In this document: positions 1 through 11,815 of the stretch, in pieces | Position numbering within the stretch: position 1 is the stretch's first letter | How the letters are laid out: every line of letters starts with the position of its first letter | Source of the DNA: Cytauxzoon felis | Lineage: Eukaryota > Apicomplexa > Aconoidasida > Piroplasmida > Theileriidae | NCBI GenBank assembly: GCA_020283715.1 | Contig: JAIQCW010000121.1 | Span: 1-64,000, forward strand | Direction: 5' to 3' | DNA: 64,000 bases | Made by a program: the position numbers and the translations under genes | The notes under the pieces: model-generated | What the model saw: the letters and a program-made list of their open reading frames with translations, nothing else | What the model was told of the DNA's origin: nothing | The model's database searches: none

Positions 1-3000
1 CTTGATGGTCTTGTTATATCGTTTAGTGTGTGTGTTGGACAGTCTATGCATTGCCCATTTCCTGGTTTATCTTTATATCTTCTGTTCCCACACGGTACAC
101 ACGTTAATACGTCAACATCTACATTTTCATTAGCCAATTTCATGCGTTTTATTTCATCAGATATCCTCAATCTAACCCTGTATTCAATGCTATTTATGTC
201 GTTAATTTTATCTTTATTGGCATTTTCATAACCTGGTTTGCATACACATTCTGATATGGATGACGGATGTACAATTGATCCATCGACGTTTTCACTAATG
301 GTGGTTGTATTTGTGGGACATGATTTCTTTTGGGCATAAATTCCACCTTCGCAGAAATACCCATCATCACATGGTACGCATTCTTTTATTCCTCCCACAT
401 CAAATCGATAATAATAACCTTTTAAGCATGAACAACGACGTCCGTCCTCTGATGTACTTCCTACTACATCGGATTCGGAGTTCTTATAACAGCCGCTGCC
501 TATACAATCCTGTAGTCCAGCCGCACTTTTCCATGTGCCTGGAGGACATGGTTGGCAACGTGGTATGGAATTTTCAACATAATAATAACCTGGAGCACAA
601 ACACATTGGTTTACGGATGTAGCTCCATCAGTAATCGTAGTTTCGCGTTCTGGACACTTTGTACATTTGTCCCATTTGGATATATCTTCCTTTATCAATG
701 ATATAGAGTTATATTCACCAGCCTTACATATAACACAACCGTCATAAGATTCATCTAATTTTACACCTTTTTTCCCATCTAATCCACCAAAATAATGACC
801 ATCTTTACATACCACATTAACAGTAACAACAACACTTTTCCTCTCGATAAAACCTGAGGCTGATATGCGCATAGTTAATTTCAGTTGAGATATGTATGAA
901 ATATTGATGGTTACATCACCGGTTATTACATTTACCTTTATTTCATTTGGATTTGATATAGTGCCCATCCAATCTGGAGTATTGCCGTTACCAATATCAT
1001 CTTCATGTAATTCTTGTAACTTGGTTTGTATAACTTCTAAATCATAACGTGTCGAAAAAATATATTTTGCGTCTGATGTATCAATTTTAGGTTTGATAAT
1101 ATATGTATTCCCAATTGTAATCCATTTTGGAAAATTGTACATGAAATTACTAATAGATACGGTATCCTGGAAATTGACGATGTTTAAAGATCCAGATGTA
1201 ATACCTCCAAAGGTTTTAATGTTATTTTCACCTGTACGGAATAAAAGTAAATAATCCTGATCCTCAAGTGATCTTTTATTCTCTTTAGACATTAAAATCT
1301 TGGATATATGCATATAATTACTATATGGAATCATTTTCAATTCAGTATGACCATAATAAACTAATTTCGAATCATCACTTGTTAAATCTAACATTAATAA
1401 TGTAATCTCTGGGTTGTCTTCTTCAATCACATATATTAAATTTGTTCTTTCATATGCCACAGCTTCTACAGATATAGGCTTTCTGAGTGGTGGAACTATA
1501 AATGTTCCACTATCAAATTTCGAGCGTTGTTGTATTCCACCTTTATATACATCCGTTAATATCATTTTGTTTTCATCCAAATCAATTTTTACCCACAAAA
1601 GTGATCCATTATGTTTTTGTGTTATAAAACAATTACTATACTTTAAATATTGATCATAAACATCCTTAATTTCATCAAATGTACTAATACACTGTCCAGC
1701 ATTATCTACGATTGATGTACAAGATATTCTACCTGGCTCAAATATTTCTTGCATAGAATCCTCATCTCTACATAGTTTGGATACTTGCTCAAATAAATGA
1801 TTATATAATATAATACAATTCAAACCAAAATCCGATACTATAATTAAAAACTCTTTAGAACAATCTTTGTCATAATGGATAACTTTCATATCAATAGGGG
1901 CTAGCAGTTTGGTAGAAGTTTTATTATTCTCTTGATAACTAGACCTTACGAATTCTAAATCAAATGTGAAAACATTATCTAATACATGTGATTTAACATT
2001 GTACATATTAATTCCATACTGCCCTTCTGAAAGCACAATAGCAATTATATTATCAATGTTAACAATCAATTCGAATGATAATGGGTTATTAACTTTGATA
2101 TACCCAACATATATGGGTGATAGACGATTGGGATTAAATGTCCATATCTTTACACGATTATACTGAGGATAACACCAAAAACTCAATACCATAGGATATC
2201 TGTTTTGGTAATACATCTTTCTATTTATCGCATCCATTTCGAAATTGTATCCAGAATCCTTTAAAAACTTGTGTAAATTGGTGTAATCTACGGCAGCAGA
2301 TTCAATAGATTGATTGAGATAATCAAAATGCAGTGTTATTATATCCCACTGATCAGATATCCTATAACTAGAAACATTATATGGGATTAAACTTGTTTCA
2401 GAATGGATAAACCCCAATTCATGGTCGACATTATCGCTGAAGTGACCAAATCCCAATCTCTCAATACTTGCATCACTTTTGAATACACAAACTTCAAATG
2501 ACATCAATTTTTCTTTAACTTGGAGTGTATTGTTTGACATACCAAAATCTGAAGCAATCAGTGTTGCACTGTTGTTATTTAATAATTTGGCAGTTATTAC
2601 AGGGGTAATATTTGTTGAATATGCAATAGGAGTTTGGCAATGTTTATAATTCCTACTAACTTTTGATATAATCAATGCTATTGGTGAATAATCAAGTCTC
2701 CATGTTTTAAAAAATAACGACTGTTCACGATATTTTCCTTTACCCTTGTTTATAAATGTAAAGACATTATCCAAATCATATCCTAATTTATCAAGATTAC
2801 TGATTAAACAAAGTACCTATAATACTATAACGACGTACAATAATGGTGTCTCCGCCATTATAAGCACTAAATACCATTACATAATCCCCTGCCTTTTTGA
2901 ACTGTAATTCAATTTCACCATCTTCAGGTGAAACCAGATATCTACTTATTGTATATCTATTTTTAGCTGATTTATTTCTCCTTCCGACCTTTGGTACGAA

Positions 3001-4263
3001 TTTTTTATAGCGTCTATCATTAATTTCAAGGTCAAGTAAGAATCCAATCGACTTCATTGAGACTTCAAGTCCATATATTTTACTATTAGGTGGCTCAATA
3101 TATTCACATTCATTTATTAGAGATAATACTCCATCAAAATTCCATATTTTGTTATCGTAAATAGCCTTGTGCATTTTACGTTCTTCAATACCGGTTCCAG
3201 GTATATTGGGACCTAAGTTGTGATAATAATATAAAAATTACAAACCATTTATTGTTAAATTTGCAATGTGTATTTTATAATCACCAGTATTGTTGCAAGG
3301 CGTATTGATTCCACTCACATTTTCATAAAAACTGCTATAAATGCAACCACATATTTTAACTCGTGTATCAATATTTTCTAAAGCAGAAAATCCCTTCAAC
3401 ACAGTAGATAGTTTTAAACCATCTTGGTTGACAGCAAATAATGGCACATTTTTAATCTTATTTGATAAATTACCATCAATAACACTATATCCATTATGTT
3501 TAAATGCTTGATTAATAATATTACTATATACCGCTCCCTCACCGCAGGATGATTCATCGGTAACGAATTTCAAATCAAACCTATATTTGGGAATAAAAGG
3601 TGTTATCCAAATATCGAATGTTGTTCCAGGTTGAACTTTTATAATAGGAACGTCTAAAATTTACTCTGATTACTACATATATACAAACCTAGATGTTGAC
3701 ATTGACTTAAAAGATCAACATCTGTTAAACACCAAATACCACTTTTACCTCGTACTTCTCTACAATAATTCTTAGGATATACAAAGCGGTGCTCAAATAA
3801 TTCGTGAGACTTGGTCAAAAAATTAGACCAGTTTTTACATGGACCATTATAAATTGAAACGTCTTGACATCCTCTATATTTTTTTGATTTGTTGTAATCT
3901 TCATTGCATGCTAAACATATCTAAGATAATTTAGATAAACTTACGACATCCATTAGTTAATTTGTCCCATTCAATTTTAGACATGTCCAATGTTGTTCCA
4001 GATTGAGGTTCTGGTGCACCCAGACATCTCACAACATCTCTACAATCATCTAAACAATAGCCAGTTAAGTCATAGTTAATCTTATTCCTTGGTATACATA
4101 ATATAATGGTGAAACCTGAGTCAACACGAGCTACGTAATCAGTGTTATTACATAACCTATTCAATGATTCTTGAAGTTGTGATATCACTGTTAATATAGA
4201 TACTAAAATTTTAAAACAAACAACAATGCGATAATATTTGATTTTTAATGAGTTTATTATCAA
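1..4263 (-). CDS. Cysteine repeat modular protein (CRMP-like), 5' part, runs off the window
   Basis: Secreted or surface-type large protein; only the N-terminal part lies here and it continues past base 1. The chosen start (4263) opens a hydrophobic signal sequence (core VVCFKILVSILTVIS). Then follow a Cys-rich segment near 3690-3910 resembling a kringle (YCREVRGKSGIWC, ending in a late Cys), a long beta-rich region without clear family, and from about base 800 down repeated Cys modules of GCC2/GCC3 (ephrin-receptor-like) type, for example CVPCGNRRYKDKPGNGQC, CAPGYYY and CLKGYYY. Small introns fit at 3911-3944, 3654-3688, 3213-3245 and 2783-2816; the last exon is open for about 2.8 kb. Signal peptide plus kringle plus GCC2/GCC3 repeats is the architecture of apicomplexan CRMPs, known for roles in host-cell or vector tissue interaction. 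The membrane-spanning C-terminus is not seen. Confidence 0.8.
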
Positions 4264-4954
4264 TTTTAAATTCTGAAACCTTATTTACATTGCTTCCTCT
4301 GCACGTTGTCAGAGAGCCGCAATTACTTATGCATTCTAATGATGACAATGAATAATTAAGATGAATGTTTGAGACACATGAACAATCGAGAATATTTTTA
4401 TCTAAATTACACCTAGCCGACTTTGCAGAGTAACTAGAAATTGTACAATATGTGTTGGCCCACTTTTGTACCCTTGATAAATGTGGTTCATCTAAAAACC
4501 ATTAATCAAAATACAAATATTAATACCATCCATAAATGAGTTCATTACACGGATTCTTGGTTTAAGCCAACTCTTTACTTTGACTTCAAATTTATGGTTT
4601 CGTAATTCTCTAGATTCTACGATGTTTTGTAATTCCATTTCTTGTTTATTCACCATCTTCTACATAACATGTATTTTTATAGAGTAAAAATACCTTTTTA
4701 TGAGTTAATTTAGACCCATATGAATTGTATATCTAGAAAGTTTGATGTTAAATGAATTAATTGTCATACCATTCCAATTATTATAAAGTGTACCAAAAGA
4801 TGAATGATCTCCATCATATCTAACTTTATGAGCAGAGGATTCTATATGACTCTCAATTTTGAACATTACCTATATTATCTATCAAATAATTTTATATATG
4901 ATTAAGGTTTCAGTTGTATATTACAAATTTTAGATTATGAATACTATTTTTCAT
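4211..4954 (-). CDS. Small multi-exon gene of unknown function (uncertain model)
   Basis: Between the CRMP start and the ClpP-like gene there is open reading on the minus strand broken by short GT...AG introns (for example 4655-4688 region). Visible pieces include MFKIESHIESSAHKVRYDGD near 4866, a basic stretch with VNKQEMELQNIVE near 4630, and a Cys-containing tail (CNLDKNILDCSC) near 4400. No family is recognised and no signal peptide is seen. It could instead be 5' exons of the CRMP gene, but I could not find a splice that joins the frames, and the CRMP frame has its own good signal peptide at 4263, so I list it separately. The two models overlap by about 50 bases at the boundary. Confidence 0.35.
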
Positions 4955-5013
4955 TTCAACTTCACTAGTGGACACATGAATCTACCATATACTAATGATA
5001 AAGGTTCAGAAAA

Positions 5014-6015
5014 TTACGAAGTTGTAGTCTCATCTTTATTTGTAACTATATTGTCTATGAGGCCATAATCTCTACATTCCTCAACAGACATGAAATTATC
5101 CCTTTCTATATCAGCTGATATACGTTCTATTGGTAATTTTGTAATATCACTAAAATAACATAAGATGGATAAAGCAAAAAGGTACCTATAAATTTGAATT
5201 AAATTCTTTTTTATACGTAAGATATGCTTGGCTTCAATTTTAATTTGTTCGGCCGAGCCTTCGGTTAGGCCACTCGGTTGCAACATCAATACTCTTGAAT
5301 GACGCAGTCCAAATCGTTTTCCAGGTGTACCAGCTCCTAGAATTAATGTTGCGGTTGATGCACACAATCCAACATTTATCGTCACGATTTTCGATTTAAT
5401 GTGCTATAAGATGGTAAAATTAAAAATTTTATTGTACCTTTAATGTGTCATAAAATGCTAACCCGGCTTGCATAGGTCCTCCATGACTATTTATGTATAA
5501 TGTGATTGGTTTCTCGATACTTTCATTGTCTAGACATAGGATTGAAGCAATTAACTGATTAACATATTGATCATTTAATTCTTGACTAATGAATAATATA
5601 CGTTCTCGAAACAGCCTATATAGTTGAACATATAACATATCCACTCAAACCTGTTATGTATATCTTCCCATTCAACGTGATTAGTACCCGGTACTCTATA
5701 GGCAACTTTAGGAATACCTATATATTCATGATACAAATCAAATGATTTAAATACCTATTACATTCAAAGGATAAACATTCTTTGTAATGGTATGGAATCC
5801 AACGATATTATTATAGGATAATCTACGTGGCAAATCTATTGAATTATAATGGTTTATAATAAAAACGAACGATTGTTAGCAATGAAGCAAGTCTTAAATG
5901 CTATAGACACACCCTGAATTAAATTTTCTGTGTCGAATGATTTAAAATTAGTTACCTTAAGAATAAAAATAAACTTAATAAATGCGATTAAAATAAACTT
6001 ATAAGTACTAGGCAT
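5014..6015 (-). CDS. Apicoplast-targeted ClpP-family subunit, catalytic His replaced (ClpR-like)
   Basis: ClpP-family protein, plastid type. The start at 6015 gives a signal peptide (core FILIAFIKFIFIL) followed by a basic region, a bipartite apicoplast leader. The mature part begins IGIPKVAYRVPGT and DIHNRLFRERILF, as in chloroplast ClpP. Introns fit at about 5619-5653 (35 nt), 5713-5749 (37 nt), about 5876-5933, between the INSHGGPMQAGL exon and the GLCASTATL exon (about 5386-5440), and near 5187. The nucleophile Ser is kept (GLCAST) and the Asp region reads ERDNFMS, but the His position reads SRVLMLQPSG where active ClpP has SRVMIHQP. Loss of the His predicts an inactive subunit, as in ClpR, which forms mixed rings with ClpP. 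The call of ClpP family is firm; ClpR versus a divergent ClpP rests on this one residue. Confidence 0.85.
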
Positions 6016-6149
6016 TTCTTAAAGGCAGAAAATGCAACTCCATTTTAAATAATTTACAAAAATATAAACAACAAAGACATTATTATACGAGTGGGAATAA
6101 ATTAATAAACTATAATCAATTATATTTTAAAGAAGATTCTTTCATAAAA

Positions 6150-6525
6150 TTAATAAAATGTGCCACCTGTTTGCTGTACCATAGCATCTATGATATCATT
6201 ATTTTCAATACCCAATTGATCGGGTGTAGAATCACCTCTAATACGATCTCCATCAAATAAAAAGCGAACTATTAGTGAAATGAAAGAAAATACTGAAATA
6301 ACTAACCTGCGTCAGGTGATTGTCCCAGACGGTTGCAATATGTAGTCATTAATTTATCCAATTTGGTCGTTTTCTTTATTTTAAAGTATACTTCTGATCC
6401 ATCCTAATGCATGATAATATATAATGTTAAAAACATACCGGAGAGCGCACTTTAATTTGAATATGTTCAGAAGGTGCTGCTGGCGGTGAAGAGGCCGCTT
6501 CAGGATTAGGTGTATTCTCATCCAT
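6150..6525 (-). CDS. SUMO: SUMO (small ubiquitin-like modifier) precursor
   Basis: Three exons with introns at 6404-6438 and 6269-6306 give a protein of about 100 residues. A short acidic, proline-rich head (MDENTPNPEAA) is followed by the ubiquitin fold: HIQIKVRSPDGSEVYFKIK, then KLMTTYCNRLGQ, VRFLFDGDRI, and TPDQLGIENNDIIDAMVQQ. It ends QQTGGTFY, so the processing diglycine is followed by three residues to be removed by a SUMO protease before conjugation. The start at 6525 is the first ATG in frame and gives the normal family length. SUMO modifies nuclear and cytosolic proteins through an E1/E2 cascade. Well-preserved motifs make this call secure. Confidence 0.95.
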
Positions 6526-6778
6526 GTGGTCTAAATATTAATTTTACTCTTTGTAAAAACTAATTCAATCGTATGATAATTAAATAAATACAAACTTCAT
6601 TTAAAGTTGTTGCTTAATTCAAATGCTATATATGCCTCATAAATGTATAGTATTATAGGAAATTATCAACTGTATACATTTAAATAAATTTCATTACATT
6701 ATTTTAATATTCTAAATCGTATATATTTTACACTTATATTGTATAGGTAAAATGAAAAGAGGTGTAATGTACAATAAC

Positions 6779-9700
6779 TCAAGTAAATTTAAGTTTATTA
6801 CAAACTATGGTTAATCTCCTACTTCTAAATTTGACGACTGGCCCAAGATTTCTATTAAGAACATGTGTATTGTCTTTTATAATCTCTTGTATCTTACTAA
6901 TCACCAACTTGGCTTCCTTTTTATTTTTTAACGCTATGTTTTCCAATATAGTCGCCACCAAATTGATATGTAGTGATGTGAAGTATTTGACGTAGCAATC
7001 TATACGCTCTTCATCATCTTTGTATGATGCCAGTTTATCGTATATACCCTTTATGAAATTGCCTCTCTCCTTCTTAACGCTATCCTCTTTTTTTATATTC
7101 TCGAATGATACAACAGTTACATCAATGTAATCGGAGATTCTATTACATATCTCATCATCAAGAATAATCTTTGTTTGTAATGTCAGTGCGTTGGCGAATT
7201 TTCGACTAAATACTCGTTTGTTTTGTATAAATTCTGAATATATTCTTAATATACCCTGTATCCTTAAATTCGTCAATTCACCATAGTATCCTAGAAGTGG
7301 CACATCATGAGGATGAAAAAAATTATAAATTAAACCAAATAACAATTTTTGGAAACACGTTGTTAATTTATTTAAAAATATATTTGCATCCTGTTTTAAT
7401 ATAATTTTCATGTTATACTCCGATAATCTCTGTAGATTTACATCGTCTGATATTATGTTATTAAAGATGAAAACGATTAGAAGCTCAGGATTGGTTAATC
7501 TGTTTACCAATATCATACCTGCAATCTCCATACCCAATATCTTATCGGTTTTAGATTCTATTATATGTTGTATATCACGTTTGCTTTCAATACTAACATC
7601 ACTATTGACTTTAGTCTTCTTCCTCTTGGTTTGATTAATATTTTGTACGTCTTCGTTACATAAATCATTAATGCGCGATTGAATAGTTAGACTTGGCATT
7701 CTATTCAAACATCTCTCATCAAGTGTATCAACATCATTTCTAACATGAACGACGCTGTAATAATTACCAATAGTATTAAAATCCGATATTATATCCGAGA
7801 ATGAGTTGATAAATGGATTCATAGAAAATAATATAGTAGATGTTTCATCACATGACTGGTAATTTTGTAACAGTTGATAAAGAAGCATCATTGAAGAGTT
7901 GTATACATTAATGTCATTAAAGGAGTATTTATGTATTTTGAACAGCAGAGTTTTAAATTTATTCTGATTAATCGATTTAAAATTATTTTTATTAATTAAA
8001 AATCTTGATATACACTGTATAAACATACCCGCTATGCCCCAAATTTTATTTTTATTATACATTATGGACAAGTTAATAAACAGCTCAAGTATGTATTCAG
8101 ATGTATTGATTACCTTCTTATACCTTAGTTTACCGTCGTTAAAATCTACAAACTCCGATATACACGCCAATTGCCATGACAATTTTAATATAGATTTATT
8201 ATTTAAATTTGTATTAACATTGTTTAATATATTATTTAATTGATCTATTGTTGTATTAAATAAAGGTTCTATCCACTTTTTATAACCATACGTGGTAATA
8301 TTAGCATTGTTACATAGCAACTGTATTATTGATCTGGTCAATGCAGGTGAATCATACGTAACAAAAGATGATATTCCATCATCGACATTTTCCATTTCCT
8401 GGATAAATGATTCAACTTGATGAGGTGCTGAATGTTTGGGTTTTTTTTTAGCAGATGATTTTGTATTACCAACGTCATCCCCCACCATCCGTTTGATATC
8501 ATCAGGAGATACCATGGAGGCGAGGTTACATACTAGAATGGTGATGTTAATTCTATTATAATCTAACAATGTATCAGAGTTAATATTCAAATATGGTAAA
8601 AAATATACAAGGTGCTTGATAAATAAACTTGGTTTAACCTCACTAAATAATTTAATAATACATAATATTTCAGCTAATGTATGATATGTATAACCTTTCG
8701 ACCTGTATAATAAAAACAGGTCTAACAATGCATTTAACCATTTATCAATAACATCATCGATGTATATATTAACATCACTGGTAGTTAATTTATTATTAAA
8801 CTTTGATTTAGAATAATATGTTATAGGATTTATTATACAATAATAATTATTATACATATTGTTAACCATTAATTTAATAGGGTTTATTTTACCTTTATAA
8901 GATTCCATTTTATATAATATGATTTTAATAAAACGTTCTATTGATTTAATATCATCTTCAAACACAAAGAAACAAGTTGATAATAGATTTATGAATGAAT
9001 TCTTTAATTCTTCATCTTCATCATTAATATAATAATACGTGCGTTCAGATACTAATGATAGTATATCTAACTTGTAATTTACATCTTTCAAGGATGAAAG
9101 ATACATGTGTAGTACGTTAATCGATAATAGCCTTATGCGACTAGTATAGTCTTTAATACATGATATTATATGGCTGATTATATAATTGATATCATTAGTT
9201 AAACCATTAGTTAAGTAATTGAAAAATATTTTTAATACATTTAACCTTACATTAGCATTATAATCCGTAATACATGAAATCATTAAATCTTTAATTAGTG
9301 GTATTGAAAGGTATTCATATCTACTTGTCATCATTTTATAAATAAATGATATGCTTGGATTCAACAAAGGCTTATCATTACTATTGTACAATATATTTAT
9401 ATTTAAACGCCATATTGGTATATATATATCATTTAATATGTGGTATAACATCAACCTCCATGATATTTCCATTTCTACATCACTATACTTAATACAATCA
9501 CTACTCGTCAACGTTTTATATAATGAGGCTTGCATATCGTTTGAATATAGTGCATAATCACTTGTATGTCCATATAAAAAAGACATTATTCTTATATATT
9601 TGTCAGACTCATCTACATTTTTGAGTCTAATTAATAACATATACCATTTTAATGATAAATAAAATACATGCTGTATGAATGATTTCGATTCTAAATTATC

Positions 9701-11695
9701 ATTCGAGGATCTTATGACATAATTTCTAATATCATCCGGAGATATTCTATCACGTTTTGATGAAGAGGAGTCGAAATTATGGTTACTTTCATATTTATTG
9801 GTATGTGTACACTCACTTTCATCAACTGTGGGAGGCGTTGATTCAGGAATATCTCCTTGTAATGAATGAGATAGATCATCTCTCTTCTTTTTTTTATCGC
9901 TATTATGTCGTCTATCATCACCTTTCTTATGACCTTCCTTCTGTCTAATGATCCCTTCATGCTGAAGGAGGTCGTCATCAACGAGTTTAAAAGTGAATGA
10001 GGCATCTTTAAAGGGAAAATCGCTTGCATAGACATGGAGTAACGCATTGTAATTATGATTAAGGTCATGAAAAATGGGCATTATATAAATAGACAATAAA
10101 GTAATGCACTTTAAAAATAAACTTTTAATACTTATAGATACGTCTTTAGCATTAATGTAATCGATAAACAATTTGGCAGCCTCAAATATAAAAAATGGTA
10201 TCGATGGATATCTAGGGGTGTTAATATTTATACACATATCCTCCAGTATAAACTTGAACCCTTTAAAATTAGACAATCTAATATCGTCATCGATGTTTAA
10301 TAGACACGAGTCGATGTATAATTTAACACTATTGACAAAGTTGATATATCCATCCTTATAATTCAAAGACAATGTTTGATCAAATATATTGAGCAACACA
10401 GTGTTGTATGACTTGACAGTGTCACTTGTTAATGAATATATATCTCTACTCATGCTTGTAATAACTTCTTTGTAATAATCCAAGTTACAGCGGTCAATTA
10501 TCATATTACATAACTTAATAACCCTATCACATAAATCTTGCATATTTTGTGTCCTTTTATATATAAATGGAATAAATATAGTAGTAATATATTCCATACA
10601 TAAATCTAAAGACCATTTATTCATATATTGACCCAATAAATCAATCACTGTTATATAAGCTTCTTTAACTTCTGGATCACCATCGATGTGTTTTATGGCA
10701 TGTTTATTAATCATTTTTATATGGTGATGTAATTTATCAATTGATTTCCTATCATTACATCCTACAATCCTATCGAATTCCCCCAAGATTGATGCGCTCA
10801 AACGTAAATTGCCTAGGATGTTCGAGCTATAATCAATAGAATTGAGGGAAGTACAAACATCAACTAGTGAAGATTCCCCATTAGTTGAATGAGAATTATC
10901 TTCACTTTCTGGAGTCGGTTCATTTTCATCAGATTCAGGTGGAAGTTCATTACGGGATGGTAGAATTTCATCATTTGGAGGAATAATCTCATCAACCAAT
11001 GGAGTAAATTCAATAGATGCCGAAATGATTTTACCTTCTTCTAGTGATATAGAAGCTTCGGCAATCTCTGGATAAGTATCTTCGCAAGAGGGAGTAACAC
11101 TATATATCGATGGCATAGAATCTTCATTATATTGACTTTGAACAATCTCTGCGGGAGTATACAATGGAGGACAAGTAGGATTGTCTTCTTCATCTTTGGA
11201 TGGTTTATGTGAATTCCTTGCGGAGGGATCTCTGCGTTTAGAGGTTAGTCGTTCAAAATCCTCTATACTGATAACTAAATCCGCTAGGCAATTTCCTTCA
11301 CGATTTGAGTCCTGAATTGTCTTCTTTGGAGTAAATGTACCGTTGTCATTAATGGAACACGTATTTATGTCTTCATACGAATCGCTGGCTTCGTATGAAT
11401 ACGTGGCATCAATAACAATACGGTCATCTTGTCTATCTATTGAACCGTGATACCTATCGATGACAGTCTTTGTAAATTGTACTACATCATTTTTCAACAC
11501 CTCAGACAATCCATCAGTATTAATACCGTAAATGTGTAGGGTATTAATTATAGCATCTTCATTATAGTCATAATTTACTGCATTATCAGTAGATACTGTG
11601 GAGTGAGGATTAAGATCATCATTTAAATTAATAATTTTAGAACTTGATGGACCTTCAGAATGTAATTGAAATGTCAATTCATTTCTATTAACCAT
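6779..11695 (-). CDS. Giant HEAT-repeat protein, possible cohesin loader SCC2/NIPBL
   Basis: A single open frame of 1638 residues. The first 270 residues are acidic and low-complexity (many E, D, S, P), with a second charged linker near residues 550-640. The rest is alpha-helical with repeated HEAT-like units, clearest near residues 760-900: NANVRLNVLKIFFNYL, then SRIRLLSINVLHMYL, then a stretch ending DEDEELKNSFINLLST. The order of a conserved HEAT block with a DDEE-type loop recalls SCC2/NIPBL, which loads cohesin onto DNA, but condensin-like or other HEAT scaffolds remain possible. No introns are required and no catalytic motif is seen. It is divergently placed from the RRM gene at 11816, with a 120-base shared upstream region. 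Confidence 0.5.
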   Translation of the reverse strand: MVNRNELTFQLHSEGPSSSKIINLNDDLNPHSTVSTDNAVNYDYNEDAIINTLHIYGINTDGLSEVLKNDVVQFTKTVIDRYHGSIDRQDDRIVIDATYSYEASDSYEDINTCSINDNGTFTPKKTIQDSNREGNCLADLVISIEDFERLTSKRRDPSARNSHKPSKDEEDNPTCPPLYTPAEIVQSQYNEDSMPSIYSVTPSCEDTYPEIAEASISLEEGKIISASIEFTPLVDEIIPPNDEILPSRNELPPESDENEPTPESEDNSHSTNGESSLVDVCTSLNSIDYSSNILGNLRLSASILGEFDRIVGCNDRKSIDKLHHHIKMINKHAIKHIDGDPEVKEAYITVIDLLGQYMNKWSLDLCMEYITTIFIPFIYKRTQNMQDLCDRVIKLCNMIIDRCNLDYYKEVITSMSRDIYSLTSDTVKSYNTVLLNIFDQTLSLNYKDGYINFVNSVKLYIDSCLLNIDDDIRLSNFKGFKFILEDMCININTPRYPSIPFFIFEAAKLFIDYINAKDVSISIKSLFLKCITLLSIYIMPIFHDLNHNYNALLHVYASDFPFKDASFTFKLVDDDLLQHEGIIRQKEGHKKGDDRRHNSDKKKKRDDLSHSLQGDIPESTPPTVDESECTHTNKYESNHNFDSSSSKRDRISPDDIRNYVIRSSNDNLESKSFIQHVFYLSLKWYMLLIRLKNVDESDKYIRIMSFLYGHTSDYALYSNDMQASLYKTLTSSDCIKYSDVEMEISWRLMLYHILNDIYIPIWRLNINILYNSNDKPLLNPSISFIYKMMTSRYEYLSIPLIKDLMISCITDYNANVRLNVLKIFFNYLTNGLTNDINYIISHIISCIKDYTSRIRLLSINVLHMYLSSLKDVNYKLDILSLVSERTYYYINDEDEELKNSFINLLSTCFFVFEDDIKSIERFIKIILYKMESYKGKINPIKLMVNNMYNNYYCIINPITYYSKSKFNNKLTTSDVNIYIDDVIDKWLNALLDLFLLYRSKGYTYHTLAEILCIIKLFSEVKPSLFIKHLVYFLPYLNINSDTLLDYNRINITILVCNLASMVSPDDIKRMVGDDVGNTKSSAKKKPKHSAPHQVESFIQEMENVDDGISSFVTYDSPALTRSIIQLLCNNANITTYGYKKWIEPLFNTTIDQLNNILNNVNTNLNNKSILKLSWQLACISEFVDFNDGKLRYKKVINTSEYILELFINLSIMYNKNKIWGIAGMFIQCISRFLINKNNFKSINQNKFKTLLFKIHKYSFNDINVYNSSMMLLYQLLQNYQSCDETSTILFSMNPFINSFSDIISDFNTIGNYYSVVHVRNDVDTLDERCLNRMPSLTIQSRINDLCNEDVQNINQTKRKKTKVNSDVSIESKRDIQHIIESKTDKILGMEIAGMILVNRLTNPELLIVFIFNNIISDDVNLQRLSEYNMKIILKQDANIFLNKLTTCFQKLLFGLIYNFFHPHDVPLLGYYGELTNLRIQGILRIYSEFIQNKRVFSRKFANALTLQTKIILDDEICNRISDYIDVTVVSFENIKKEDSVKKERGNFIKGIYDKLASYKDDEERIDCYVKYFTSLHINLVATILENIALKNKKEAKLVISKIQEIIKDNTHVLNRNLGPVVKFRSRRLTIVCNKLKFT

Positions 11696-11815
11696 TATAT
11701 ACTCCTCTTATATTCATGAAAACACATTACCCCAATTTGCCACATGACGAATACATTGACATAGAAAGCATTAGGAAAATTCCTTTTGCATATAGGGCAT
11801 TTATAATAATTAATA

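Noticed and set aside
305..622. Plus-strand frames over the first 2.2 kb
   Set aside because: They are antisense shadows of the Cys-rich CRMP exon; none shows conserved motifs.
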